From a virus: a DNA stretch of 61,529 nt. Each line of letters begins with the position of its first letter. The first letter of the stretch is position 1. This document shows positions 28,187-36,008 of this stretch, one piece after another. The translations under genes were made by a program, and so were the position numbers. Location of the stretch: positions 1 to 61,529 of IMG/VR virus record IMGVR_UViG_3300025632_000015, one strand, 5' to 3'. The notes beneath the pieces are model-generated. The model saw only the letters and a program-made list of their open reading frames with translations, was not told the origin of the DNA and made no database searches.

Positions 28187-28315
28187 ATGTTATATTGCCA
28201 CAACTGTGAATTGCCTATACTAGAACTAGAACACGTCGTCATAAAAGACCTATACAAACAGACCGTAGACTTCTGCGCTACGTGTGAATCAGAGTTAGAA
28301 ATAGCATGGCTTTAA
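28187..28315 (+). CDS. Very small zinc-ribbon protein (42 residues)
   Basis: A short frame starting with ATG and ending TAA encodes two Cys pairs, YCHNC at residues 3-7 and FCATC at 29-33, spaced as in a mini zinc ribbon. The paired knuckles are hard to explain by chance. It lies alone between the terminator of the capsid-like cassette and the promoter of the next operon, with its own TATA element. Small zinc-ribbon proteins in archaeal viruses are often transcription regulators; that role is inferred. Confidence 0.6.
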   Translation: MLYCHNCELPILELEHVVIKDLYKQTVDFCATCESELEIAWL

Positions 28316-28323
28316 TCGACTGA

Positions 28324-28331
28324 CTTATATT
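28324..28331 (+). promoter_or_regulatory. TATA box for the 28389 operon
   Basis: CTTATATT would start a transcript near 28353, about 35 bases before the ATG. A small TGGTC-CCA-GACCA hairpin lies in that leader (about 28354-28366). It is the likely promoter for the following virion and membrane protein run. Confidence 0.5.
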
Positions 28332-28388
28332 CAAGCACTGGCTCGGACAGACTGGTCCCAGACCAACCAGACAAAGAAGTGGTAAATT

Positions 28389-29372
28389 ATGGCAAACCTA
28401 AATCAAGGATATAGAAGTGGAAACGCCTTCGGGCGACTAGCGAACGTGAGTTATGAAAATTATACAGGCGAAGACATAGCGTTGAAGCCTGGGTACTTAC
28501 TTAGAATACGTGATACGTATGCATTAGTAACAGGTGTAGAAGCAATGAGTGTTGACTTATTCTTTACAGATACTGTGAATGTTGGAATTACTGCGGTAAC
28601 ATCGTCAGTAGCAACTAACTTTGACGGTACACATGGTGACGCACTAGAACAATATGGTTTAGCATCAATCAGTGCTTACTACGATTTAGGAACAACAACT
28701 GTCGCAGAAACAGACAAGACTGGTAACATTCTTGCACCTGACTACGATTCTGGTTTTATTACTTTCAAAGCATTAGAACCATATGCAGGTAACTTATATC
28801 ACTTGTGTCCTACACTACCTCTACAACCAAAGTATATGGTTAAAGAAACAGGTGACTGGCATTCTCTAAACGCATTCCCACCGTATGACACATCTAACGC
28901 CGGGCTTCCAGTTGGATTCAGGGGTGACGGTACTTCCGAGCATCTTTCTCAAGTTGGTAGCGTTTCTGCAAAATTATACCTAAAACAACCTAGCGGTGTG
29001 AGCAAGCATACACTCGATGAAGCATCTGACGGTGAGTCTGCAAGAGCAACTGCAAGCGAAACAACGCTAGAAGGCATCTCTGGTTTCTTAGATGGAGAAA
29101 TGTCTCCTCTAGCAAACCCAAACTGGTCTTTTGGTATGATCGTAGAACACGGTGAAGCATCATTACCTGCATTCCGTGTGGTAAACGATTCTGATGAATA
29201 TATTCTAGATGGTCGTGTAAGATTAGTTGGATGGAAATACAAAATCCTAGAACTGTCACAAGAGCAACTTGCTACATTAAAGGCAAAAGCTGGTGGCAGA
29301 CTAAGATTCATGTACTACAACCCAGTTACTTACCAGTCGTCTGGATTCCTTAGCGATTACCTCGCTATGTAA
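28389..29372 (+). CDS. Beta-rich virion-like protein
   Basis: The product has 327 residues. It starts shortly after a promoter with only a weak ribosome site. Regular alternation of polar and hydrophobic residues, many Gly, Ser, Thr and Tyr, and no membrane segment suggest a soluble beta-sandwich structural protein. No family is recognised. It lies between the candidate capsid cassette and a second structural-looking gene, and ahead of eight membrane proteins. It could be a minor capsid, vertex or collar component. Confidence 0.55.
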   Translation: MANLNQGYRSGNAFGRLANVSYENYTGEDIALKPGYLLRIRDTYALVTGVEAMSVDLFFTDTVNVGITAVTSSVATNFDGTHGDALEQYGLASISAYYDLGTTTVAETDKTGNILAPDYDSGFITFKALEPYAGNLYHLCPTLPLQPKYMVKETGDWHSLNAFPPYDTSNAGLPVGFRGDGTSEHLSQVGSVSAKLYLKQPSGVSKHTLDEASDGESARATASETTLEGISGFLDGEMSPLANPNWSFGMIVEHGEASLPAFRVVNDSDEYILDGRVRLVGWKYKILELSQEQLATLKAKAGGRLRFMYYNPVTYQSSGFLSDYLAM

Positions 29373-29394
29373 TTACGACGGTGGGATAAAGTAA

Positions 29395-30996
29395 ATGGCA
29401 TTATTCGATTACGATAGAGACGCACTAAAGCCGTCTATAATTTCGGCTCATGGTCTTAGACGTGAAGTGCAACGTAAAGGCGCATCTGGCGGTCAGCAAC
29501 AACGCCAAGAACAGAAGCAAAATAACATGCGTATCTTACAAAATGTAACATCTAACATATACAATTATGGATCTGGTGGAAATGCTAACACTACTGAAAT
29601 AGAACTAAGAACTGACAAGTTTAGAAACTTAAATATAGACAGTGGTGAAACACTAGAGATACTTGCTAAGAAAGGTGCGGGTCTCCTTCATGGTCTAGAA
29701 GTAGTAATAGATAATCCCTATGGGGCAGTATACCTAGAGATAGATGGATATAAGAATACTACAGATGGTATAGGTGAAACTCCAGCGGAGTTATTACTCA
29801 ATAATAGAACTACTAGAGTAGATGGACAATTCTATGTTAAGAGCGTTGCAACAGATGGAACATTTACTATGCTTTATACACCAACAAAACCAGAACCTTA
29901 CACAGAACAATTAAGAATAATGGTCTCTAACAGAATCAAACCATCAAGAGATGTTTTCGGACACAGTTTGAATTATACAAGTAGAGGTGGTATACCTACA
30001 CCGATTAAAACTGACTTCATGGGCGGTGGTTCTTACGTTCACACTGGACTAAAAGAAGCAAGTTTAGATACTCTAGCTTCGGCAATGGCAAAACCTATCG
30101 GCTCATCAGTCTACTCTGTTGACGATACTTATAACCAAGCAGTTTTTGATTCAAACAGCCACTTAATTGGTACAGGTCATCCATATCAAGGTCAGGCAGG
30201 TAAACCAATATTCACATTGAACGCGGAGTTCGATGGGACAACAGCAACAGTAGAGTTCGCAACAGTTGCTACGACTGGAGAAGATGCCAGCGCAGTAGCA
30301 GGTCCAGCATTAGGTAGTTCAGGTAATTTCCCAGGAACACCAGCCGCTCCGTCACATCAGAATGTATTCATTTACAAAGACACATCAAAAGATGTGACAG
30401 AAGTTGCGACACTTAATTTCGATGAAGCTACGGGTATTTTGCTTAATGAGTCCAACATCGGTGCAGACGCACAAACAACACTAACGGTTGACACAGTAGA
30501 TGCCACAACCAAGTTCGATGTCGGAGATGTTGTCCTTGATAACACAGGACAGAAGATAGGAATCGTGGAGGCTGTGACAGCAACCCTGATTACGCTCACT
30601 GCAAACAATATCGTAGCCGTCGACAACAATGAAAATCTAAGGAGAAAGTCCACGAGCATTCCAAAGGTCGGAGATAGAATATACTTTAGAAATAAAGGAA
30701 CTGTATACTTTCCAGGAATCGTACAAAACATTTTCCGATACAATCGTTCCGGCGACACAGGAGCAGACGGATGGACAAGTGAGACTACAGCAGCCTATGG
30801 AGACTCAACTGGAGCACATTGCTTCCAAGTGTCACCAGGACTTAGAGCGGCGGCATCAGTATTTACCAAAACATCAACCGATAGTAATGAAACTATTTCA
30901 ATGGGAGTAGTGACTTCAAACGCAGACAACAATCCTAAACTAAATGTAAAAGGATTATTCATCAAAAGACAGACAGTTATCGGATCGGAGACTTAA
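29395..30996 (+). CDS. Virion-like protein, possible fibre base or baseplate part
   Basis: The product has 533 residues, with a GGTGGGATAAAGTAA stretch before the ATG. Residues 1-45 are basic with a Gln-rich stretch (GGQQQRQEQKQ), then an Asn/Tyr/Gly-rich turn region. Residues about 60-200 look like one globular domain. The C-terminal half is rich in Thr, Val, Ala and Asp, as in fibre shafts. A TATAG-rich patch lies around 29560-29830, and the segment 30230-30850 has a slightly different base composition. No family is recognised. Neighbours suggest a virion role. Confidence 0.55.
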   Translation: MALFDYDRDALKPSIISAHGLRREVQRKGASGGQQQRQEQKQNNMRILQNVTSNIYNYGSGGNANTTEIELRTDKFRNLNIDSGETLEILAKKGAGLLHGLEVVIDNPYGAVYLEIDGYKNTTDGIGETPAELLLNNRTTRVDGQFYVKSVATDGTFTMLYTPTKPEPYTEQLRIMVSNRIKPSRDVFGHSLNYTSRGGIPTPIKTDFMGGGSYVHTGLKEASLDTLASAMAKPIGSSVYSVDDTYNQAVFDSNSHLIGTGHPYQGQAGKPIFTLNAEFDGTTATVEFATVATTGEDASAVAGPALGSSGNFPGTPAAPSHQNVFIYKDTSKDVTEVATLNFDEATGILLNESNIGADAQTTLTVDTVDATTKFDVGDVVLDNTGQKIGIVEAVTATLITLTANNIVAVDNNENLRRKSTSIPKVGDRIYFRNKGTVYFPGIVQNIFRYNRSGDTGADGWTSETTAAYGDSTGAHCFQVSPGLRAAASVFTKTSTDSNETISMGVVTSNADNNPKLNVKGLFIKRQTVIGSET

Positions 30997-30998
30997 GT

Positions 30999-31403
30999 AT
31001 GAAACTAGGAAAAAAGGTTATGAAATTCGCAGACGACTACCCTCTTGCAGTGTTAGCATTAGGTACGGTTGGAATAATGTATGCTTTTGAAAACGTAGGA
31101 CAAATCAATGGGCTAGGACAAGCAACATTCAAGACTAGTGGTAGCGATATGGATACTCTTTTCCACAAAACCGGACATACAGGAACAGCAGCACCAGGAA
31201 CAGGAAGATGGGACACAGTAATGCCTTCTCCATCCGGTCCACAAGTTCGCTATGATGCAGAGTATCATACACAACCTATAATGATGGATCCAGAATTAGA
31301 AAGAACTTTAGCAGAAAGAGGCAAAAGACCTGTTGTGCAAAGTCCATCAATTAGACATGGGTACGAACCAACAATCTTTGCAGGTATGAGACAAACACTG
31401 TGA
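30999..31403 (+). CDS. Small membrane protein with INGLG motif
   Basis: The product has 134 residues. It has a basic N-terminus (KLGKKVMK), one membrane segment at about residues 16-33, then INGLGQ at about 36-41 and a long polar Pro/Gly-rich tail. It is the first of a run of small membrane proteins. The start follows the previous stop by two bases, so expression is coupled. The G-L-G motif right after the membrane segment is shared with several neighbours. No family is recognised. Confidence 0.6.
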   Translation: MKLGKKVMKFADDYPLAVLALGTVGIMYAFENVGQINGLGQATFKTSGSDMDTLFHKTGHTGTAAPGTGRWDTVMPSPSGPQVRYDAEYHTQPIMMDPELERTLAERGKRPVVQSPSIRHGYEPTIFAGMRQTL

Positions 31404-31413
31404 GGCTTAAGTA

Positions 31414-31794
31414 ATGTTTACGTGGGATTCAGCGAAACGCCAACTAAAAGCGGCTGGTCCTTGGGGAATCACTGGTGCTTTTATTGGCAGCACAGGATTC
31501 GTAATTTTTGAATATTTAGACGGCAGTAGGTTGAGTATGTCGACTGTACTATTAGGTGCTGGCGTAGGTAGCTTAGTTGGTACTGGTATGGGTATGTTAA
31601 TCAACGCTGCGAGAGACCAAAGAATAGAAAATTACACGGTTGTAGCACCTGTTATAGCAACAGGCGTAACAATGGGCGCACTCAAAGCATACCCAGGTAC
31701 ACGTGGTATGTCAAACAAATCACTTATATCTGCTGGCCTAGTCGGTGGTACAGTCGGTTTGACACTAGGTGGAAGTATCGATTACTTAACATGA
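31414..31794 (+). CDS. Multi-pass Gly-rich membrane protein
   Basis: The product has 126 residues. Three or four hydrophobic stretches rich in Gly, Ala, Thr and Val (about residues 18-34, 43-66, 78-92 and 105-122) contain small-residue packing motifs. There are short loops and almost no soluble part. GTGAGG precedes the ATG. A likely virion-membrane protein; no family recognised. Confidence 0.6.
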   Translation: MFTWDSAKRQLKAAGPWGITGAFIGSTGFVIFEYLDGSRLSMSTVLLGAGVGSLVGTGMGMLINAARDQRIENYTVVAPVIATGVTMGALKAYPGTRGMSNKSLISAGLVGGTVGLTLGGSIDYLT

Positions 31795-31803
31795 GGAATT
31801 ATA

Positions 31804-32070
31804 ATGAAGTTACAAAGAAAAATAAAAACGTTCTATAAAAGAAACACCATGTTATCTATAGGTTTAGTTGGCGCTGCGGCGTACATGTATCTACAGAGAC
31901 AAGGAATGATGACAAGCCTTGCACCAGTACCTGTCAAAGCAACGACAAGTAGCGCACCGGTAGCAAGATATGCATACGATGCATACCCTCCGATTAGGAA
32001 TGAACCATACACAAATGCTTCACACTTCTTCGGACCTGCTGACGGAGACCCCGTCTTCTACGGATTCTGA
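31804..32070 (+). CDS. Single-pass membrane protein
   Basis: The product has 88 residues. A Lys/Arg-rich N-terminus (about 15 residues) precedes one membrane segment (about residues 16-30), then an Ala/Pro/Tyr-rich tail ending FYGF. GAGGAATTATA lies before the ATG. The basic-in, polar-out layout matches neighbouring genes and suggests they form one class of virion-membrane proteins. No family recognised. Confidence 0.6.
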   Translation: MKLQRKIKTFYKRNTMLSIGLVGAAAYMYLQRQGMMTSLAPVPVKATTSSAPVARYAYDAYPPIRNEPYTNASHFFGPADGDPVFYGF

Positions 32071-32080
32071 GGTTTTTAGA

Positions 32081-32422
32081 ATGTCAGGATGGTACGGATC
32101 TATGAATATGGGTGACTTAGGTCATCCCCACATGAGCGATGGAGATTTCTTTAGGGCTCACGACATGGCTCAAGAAGACCCAGGTGCTACAATCAACAAG
32201 CTTCACCCAATGCAATACGACAAGATGTCAGAAGCCGGTAAGAAAGCGGCAATGGGATTAGTTGTCGGTGCGATCGTCGGTGGAGTCCTTTTACAAGTTG
32301 GACCTTACAAGAAAATGATGACAAAGCAGAAGTCCTGGCAAGCTGCCGCAATAGGTGCGGCAGTAGCAGTTCCACTAATCGCTGTGTCCGGATCTTGGGC
32401 TCCTTCAAGGAAAGGAATGTGA
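32081..32422 (+). CDS. Two-pass membrane protein
   Basis: The start is the ATG at 32081, preceded by GAGGTTTTTAGA; an ATG further upstream lies inside the previous gene. The product has 113 residues. The first 50 are polar with many Met, His and Asp. Two hydrophobic segments follow (about 57-72 and 88-103) split by a KKMMTKQKS loop, with a basic end. No family recognised. Confidence 0.6.
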   Translation: MSGWYGSMNMGDLGHPHMSDGDFFRAHDMAQEDPGATINKLHPMQYDKMSEAGKKAAMGLVVGAIVGGVLLQVGPYKKMMTKQKSWQAAAIGAAVAVPLIAVSGSWAPSRKGM

Positions 32423-32426
32423 TTAA

Positions 32427-32669
32427 ATGAGCTATTTCGGAAACGGAATCGGAGAAATCACCGCACCAAAAGTAGCGGCTAGTACAGTAATAATTACTGG
32501 TGCAGTAGTTGCATTCGCTGTGGGCGGTGTAATGCAAGCATTAGCTGATGGTTATTTCTTAGGTCGAGCACAGAAGAAAGGTGTTACTTACAAAACTATA
32601 GCAAAGAGAAATGCTGTGCTAGGTGGCGCACTAGGTGCAGTAGCGGCTGCAGGAATTTTATCGGCGTGA
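32427..32669 (+). CDS. Two-pass membrane protein
   Basis: The product has 80 residues. Hydrophobic segments lie at about residues 15-35 and 60-78, with an RAQKKGVTYKTIAKRN basic loop between. The preceding TGA is within the TGATTAA-ATG junction typical of this window. No family recognised; part of the small membrane protein run. Confidence 0.6.
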   Translation: MSYFGNGIGEITAPKVAASTVIITGAVVAFAVGGVMQALADGYFLGRAQKKGVTYKTIAKRNAVLGGALGAVAAAGILSA

Positions 32670-32673
32670 TTAT

Positions 32674-32841
32674 ATGGGAATACAGAAAGACGCTAAAGGT
32701 GCTTGGAAAGATTCCAAAAAGTTTGCAAACAAACATCCAGTTGTATCTATATTAGTCGGTGGTGCAGTAGCATTCACAGCACTAAACATTTATTTTACTA
32801 GTTACATAATGACGAGCGCATTTGAGAAGGTGAATCAATAA
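32674..32841 (+). CDS. Single-pass membrane protein (55 residues)
   Basis: A short frame from the ATG at 32674 (preceded by GTGATTAT) to TAA. The N-terminal 20 residues are Lys-rich (KDAKGAWKDSKKFANK) and HP precedes a membrane segment at about 23-42. The stop overlaps the next start (TAATG). The layout copies the neighbours at 30999 and 32841, where a basic stretch and a short polar turn also precede the membrane segment, suggesting old gene duplication. Confidence 0.65.
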   Translation: MGIQKDAKGAWKDSKKFANKHPVVSILVGGAVAFTALNIYFTSYIMTSAFEKVNQ

Positions 32842-33716
32842 TGGCTAGAAAGAAAGGGATTGTTTCTGGATTAAAAAAGTATGGTAATAACCACCCATAC
32901 GTCACGCTAGCACTTGCTGGAACTTTCGGATACTACTTCTATGATAGTATGAAGCGTGGTGTATCTATACTACCATCTTCTTCTTCTGCATCATACACAT
33001 CTTCCTCTACTCCTATGAGTGATGAGGCATTTGCATTAATGATGGATGATATAGCCAGAATAGACGGAGTTTACAGAGTAAGATATGGAGCAAACTTCTC
33101 TAGTCCAAGTGTCACTACCGATATGGATCAAAGAAGTGCACAGATAATTAAGGCCAATTTAGACGATGCACTCAACTCCAGAGCAGCAATGTCATCAGCA
33201 CAAGTAGCAAAGTTAGAGGCTCTAAATACATTAATGACCAACGCATATCCAGTTGACTCAAACGGATTCAGAAGAATAAATGGACTAGGTGCAACAACTT
33301 CAACTTCAACCACATCATCATCTTCACACAGGATGCCGGGACCAGGCGATGGCGAGACGTCTATGTATATCGACCCTACAAAATCAGGACTGTTCGGAAT
33401 GGGTGCCGCAAAGAATCCACCATCTCACTTGATGTTTGATAAAGCACAAGGTCTGGGTGCGTGTCACAACTGTGGCGCAAGAAGTAACCCACACTGTCAC
33501 TGTGGTGGTTCACATGGTGTGAATGGTTTCTCACCTTCTGCTCGTAGAAGAGTAGGTCATGCTGGAATTGGTATGGCATCAGAATCTTACGAGGCAACAT
33601 TAGACACACAGTTTGAAAACCGTGAAGCAATGATGATGGGCGACTTAAAGAAACACCAAGATATTCTCGGCTTCTCAGGGCTAGCACCCTTAGCAGGCGG
33701 AGACTGGTACGAATGA
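32841..33716 (+). CDS. Membrane-anchored protein with Cys/His cluster and GLG/KNP motifs
   Basis: The product has 291 residues. A basic N-terminus and HPYV precede one membrane segment (about 20-35). Then follows a Ser-rich stretch, a helical domain (about 55-140), INGLGAT, a Ser/Thr-rich linker and FGMGAAKNPP. A small Cys/His module (CHNCG, then CHCGG) at about residues 205-223 probably binds zinc. The tail is polar. The gene starts on the preceding TAA (TAATG) and ends ATGA into the next. Motif positions suggest cleavage or flexible joints between modules. No family recognised. Confidence 0.6.
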   Translation: MARKKGIVSGLKKYGNNHPYVTLALAGTFGYYFYDSMKRGVSILPSSSSASYTSSSTPMSDEAFALMMDDIARIDGVYRVRYGANFSSPSVTTDMDQRSAQIIKANLDDALNSRAAMSSAQVAKLEALNTLMTNAYPVDSNGFRRINGLGATTSTSTTSSSSHRMPGPGDGETSMYIDPTKSGLFGMGAAKNPPSHLMFDKAQGLGACHNCGARSNPHCHCGGSHGVNGFSPSARRRVGHAGIGMASESYEATLDTQFENREAMMMGDLKKHQDILGFSGLAPLAGGDWYE

Positions 33717-34108
33717 TGCATAAGCACGCTCGCAAAGTTCCACGATACCATCCTGATTTAGATTGGGAAAGTCGTACGTTAAGTAATGATTTTATTGACA
33801 TAAATCGCATGGCTTTGGACGATAGTTTTAGTGGAAAGAATGCAGCACCGCTAAGTAAGCGTAGAAATGGTATTGGTTATACAGATAATAAAACACCAGG
33901 ATTATTCGGACTTGGGGCAATAGCGTCAAATGAAGATCCTAGAAAGACTTTTCTAATGGGAAGTTTAGTTGCGGTTGGTACATACACAATCATTGACTGG
34001 GCTACGCACGAGCCAAATCAAACTAAATTTAAAAGAATGATAAAAAGAACGCCAGGCTCCCTAATAGTGGGAGCTTTGGCGCTCAGCTTGTTTAGTACAA
34101 GTTCTTAA
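33713..34108 (+). CDS. Membrane protein with FGLGA motif
   Basis: The product has 131 residues, overlapping the previous gene by ATGA. The first 60 residues are polar and basic, followed by PGLFGLGAIAS, then two hydrophobic segments (about 82-96 and 115-128) with a basic loop. A GCTCCC/GGGAGC hairpin (34056-34074) lies within the 3' end and may act as transcript end for this strand and the opposing gene. It ends directly against the stop of the leftward gene. Confidence 0.6.
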   Translation: MMHKHARKVPRYHPDLDWESRTLSNDFIDINRMALDDSFSGKNAAPLSKRRNGIGYTDNKTPGLFGLGAIASNEDPRKTFLMGSLVAVGTYTIIDWATHEPNQTKFKRMIKRTPGSLIVGALALSLFSTSS

Positions 34109-34264
34109 TCATTCATTAAGATTAGATTCTAAAAGGATTGCAGAATTTAAAAGAGCGGCTACGCCTTCTTCTAATTCATGATTACTTACTGCTTGAGCAA
34201 GATTCACTTCTTTCCCTAATAGGTCTACCTTAATTGTTACCATTGTTGTTTTATCTTCACGCAT
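34109..34264 (-). CDS. Small acidic protein, unknown function
   Basis: 51 residues from the ATG at 34264, preceded by GGAAGGTGACACT; an in-frame GTG at 34300 lies across the TATA and palindrome region and is unlikely. The N-terminal half reads as a strand (MVTIKVDLL) and the rest as an acidic helix (NHELEEGVAALLNSAILL). It could be a small regulator or an antitoxin-like protein, but no motif decides. It is last in a leftward operon and appears to have its own promoter. Confidence 0.55.
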   Translation of the reverse strand: MREDKTTMVTIKVDLLGKEVNLAQAVSNHELEEGVAALLNSAILLESNLNE

Positions 34265-34278
34265 AGTGTCACCTTCCG

Positions 34279-34311
34279 GTAATCTATAGATTACTTGCAC
34301 TTATACTTATA
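34279..34311 (-). promoter_or_regulatory. TATA box plus 16-base perfect palindrome
   Basis: Read leftward, CTATAAGTATAAG (34299-34311) is followed by the perfect palindrome GTAATCTATAGATTAC (34279-34294), then the ribosome site and ATG of the 51-residue gene. The palindrome covers the expected transcript start, as an operator would. Confidence 0.5.
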
Positions 34312-34313
34312 GG

Positions 34314-34898
34314 TTATGATTCTAGTGTGTCTCTGAACTTGGGTAATTTTTTCTCTTCTTTAGTAGGAACCCACTCTAGTTTCCCCTGACCTTGCGTTTT
34401 TTCCTTGGTAATCCTACGTTCTGCACGGTGTCCTTTGCCATAAAGTTCGTCTTCTTTCTTATACTTGTCTAAACCACCACGAAGACCTACTGCTTGCTCG
34501 TTTGACCAAGCAATTGCGTGCTCTTGATTATCGGTTTGCTCTAGTTTTCTTTTGAAGCCAAAAACTTCATCCCACGGCTCTCCTAAACAAACGTGATTTT
34601 GTACAACGTGCGACCAGCCACAACTTTCACACTCGACTTTGAATAGATGATTCCATGGTTGCGTATCACCTCTAGCACCAGTACGCTTGCTTTCAATGAC
34701 GACTTTGTGAAACATTTTAGTTTCTGGATAATCGCACATTGGGCAATGAAGTGGTTCGCCAGTATTAGGATGAAGCATTACTTCTCCATCAAGGTTTATT
34801 TTCTTGTCAGCAATGTCACTACAGATAGGGCACTTACGCCTACTATCCCATTCATTCGCTGTAATCTTCTCGTCTGCCAACGTCCATCTCTCCTGCAC
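34314..34898 (-). CDS. Zinc-binding protein with three CxxC pairs
   Basis: 194 residues if the GTG at 34898 is used; a TTG six codons later has a better-placed GGAGAG. CPIC near residue 20, CPMC near 53 and CESCG near 89, with the HP between them, suggest one or two zinc ribbons in the first 95 residues. The C-terminal half is charged and basic. It overlaps the upstream gene by 47 bases. Possible roles are transcription or nuclease accessory; not recognised as a named family. Confidence 0.6.
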   Translation of the reverse strand: MQERWTLADEKITANEWDSRRKCPICSDIADKKINLDGEVMLHPNTGEPLHCPMCDYPETKMFHKVVIESKRTGARGDTQPWNHLFKVECESCGWSHVVQNHVCLGEPWDEVFGFKRKLEQTDNQEHAIAWSNEQAVGLRGGLDKYKKEDELYGKGHRAERRITKEKTQGQGKLEWVPTKEEKKLPKFRDTLES

Positions 34899-35094
34899 CG
34901 CCGTCTAGTGAGTCGAACATTGCATTCATCAATGCCGACATCGCAAGGAAGCATACTCCTCTTGGATCTCCATCATATTGAATGGCTAATAAACCTGCTG
35001 AACTACCCGCCGCGAATATAAAATCCTCTACACCAAGTTCCTTAAGTTCTTGAGCAAAAGCGTTAACTTTTGCCATAACCATCTCATCGCTCAT
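34852..35094 (-). CDS. Small protein, unknown function
   Basis: About 80 residues from the ATG at 35094, which overlaps the upstream TGA (ATGA). It reads as helix-strand-helix (ELKELGVEDFIFAAGSSAG, then CFLAMSALMNAMFDSL). The long acidic and basic tail overlaps the next gene. No family recognised. It belongs to the leftward zinc-protein operon. Confidence 0.6.
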   Translation of the reverse strand: MSDEMVMAKVNAFAQELKELGVEDFIFAAGSSAGLLAIQYDGDPRGVCFLAMSALMNAMFDSLDGGAGEMDVGRREDYSE

Positions 35095-35504
35095 TGATTT
35101 ACTGACTCCTTCATTATAGATATCAAGTATCGCATTGCCTTCAGTTCGACAGGGAAGTCGTAAGCACGACATATCTCTGTTATCATTTGTATTTTAGAAA
35201 AGTAAGTTTGTGGACTTGCTTCCCACTTTTGGTAATCTTTCAACATCATTTCTTTGACTTCTTTATGTCTTTTCGACCAACAAGAATGACAAGCAACAAC
35301 TGCTTCTGTTACCTTTCTTATTTTAGTAACTTCTTGGGTTTCTTCCCATGCAGTATTGGCATAATCGTCAGATCTACCTACGACAACTTCGCTATTATAT
35401 TCTTCATATTTTGCCTTCTCAAGAACATGGCTTCTGGTGTCTCTACTACATGTGATGCATCTACCATAAACTGTCGCAACATCATCTCTTTCAAACAAGG
35501 CCAT
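35091..35504 (-). CDS. Zinc-finger protein, first gene of leftward operon
   Basis: 137 residues. CITC (about 16-19) and CHSC (about 72-75) form a split Cys4 zinc site around a charged insert, followed by a helical C-terminus. There is no ribosome site before the ATG; a TTAAGTT element about 27 bases upstream fits a leaderless message. The 72-base interval to the divergent gene at 35576 serves both directions. Probably a DNA-binding regulator or nuclease partner. Confidence 0.6.
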   Translation of the reverse strand: MALFERDDVATVYGRCITCSRDTRSHVLEKAKYEEYNSEVVVGRSDDYANTAWEETQEVTKIRKVTEAVVACHSCWSKRHKEVKEMMLKDYQKWEASPQTYFSKIQMITEICRAYDFPVELKAMRYLISIMKESVNQ

Positions 35505-35575
35505 GTATTTACGGTGCTTGCTTTGTAACTTAAGTGATGCGGAATCCTTTTGATTAAGAGTAAGCTGGACAGTAT

Positions 35576-36004
35576 GTGGCGCAGGGAAACGACTCAGACA
35601 AGAGCCAAGTACACGGTACTACTGGTTCCGGTAATATTTTACCTATATCTGCAATTACGCAAGAAAGTGCCACATCTTTACTTTTTACAAGACAAGGTAG
35701 AGAAGACTTTGCTGCAACCAGTCACCCTATAATGACCGTCCCTAGTCACACAATAGGAAAACAGTTACCATTATTGTGTGGATTACAAGATGTAGTAGCC
35801 CAGACAGGCTTTTTGATAACCGCTGATTCCAGTAATACCATTACCGTTATGATTGGTGGAAAGACAGTTAGCGCAACAGATGGCATACCGTTAGTTGCTG
35901 GACAATCTATAATGATAGATATAGTAAGACTATCTAAGATATATGCTATAGCAGCAACAGACCCTAGTGGTGGTACCTGTAACTTATTTTGGTTAGATAT
36001 GTGA
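35576..36004 (+). CDS. Small beta-rich virion-like protein
   Basis: 142 residues from a GTG start; a TTGATTAA element about 24 bases upstream suggests a leaderless message. Its strand-rich sequence, with TVPSHTIGKQLPLL and ITVMIGGKTVSATDG, has no charge clusters or membrane segment. It heads the fibre gene block, so it may be a fibre-connecting or tail-completion type protein. A TATAG-rich stretch lies at its 3' end. Confidence 0.5.
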   Translation: MAQGNDSDKSQVHGTTGSGNILPISAITQESATSLLFTRQGREDFAATSHPIMTVPSHTIGKQLPLLCGLQDVVAQTGFLITADSSNTITVMIGGKTVSATDGIPLVAGQSIMIDIVRLSKIYAIAATDPSGGTCNLFWLDM

Positions 36005-36008
36005 TACT

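Noticed and set aside
34051-34080. Hairpin inside the end of the 33713 gene as a separate terminator
   Set aside because: It lies within coding sequence and has no T-run; mentioned only with the gene.
35550-35732. Frame starting at 35550 overlapping the virion-like gene
   Set aside because: It ends early and has basic, irregular composition; the GTG-started frame at 35576 continues into the fibre block.
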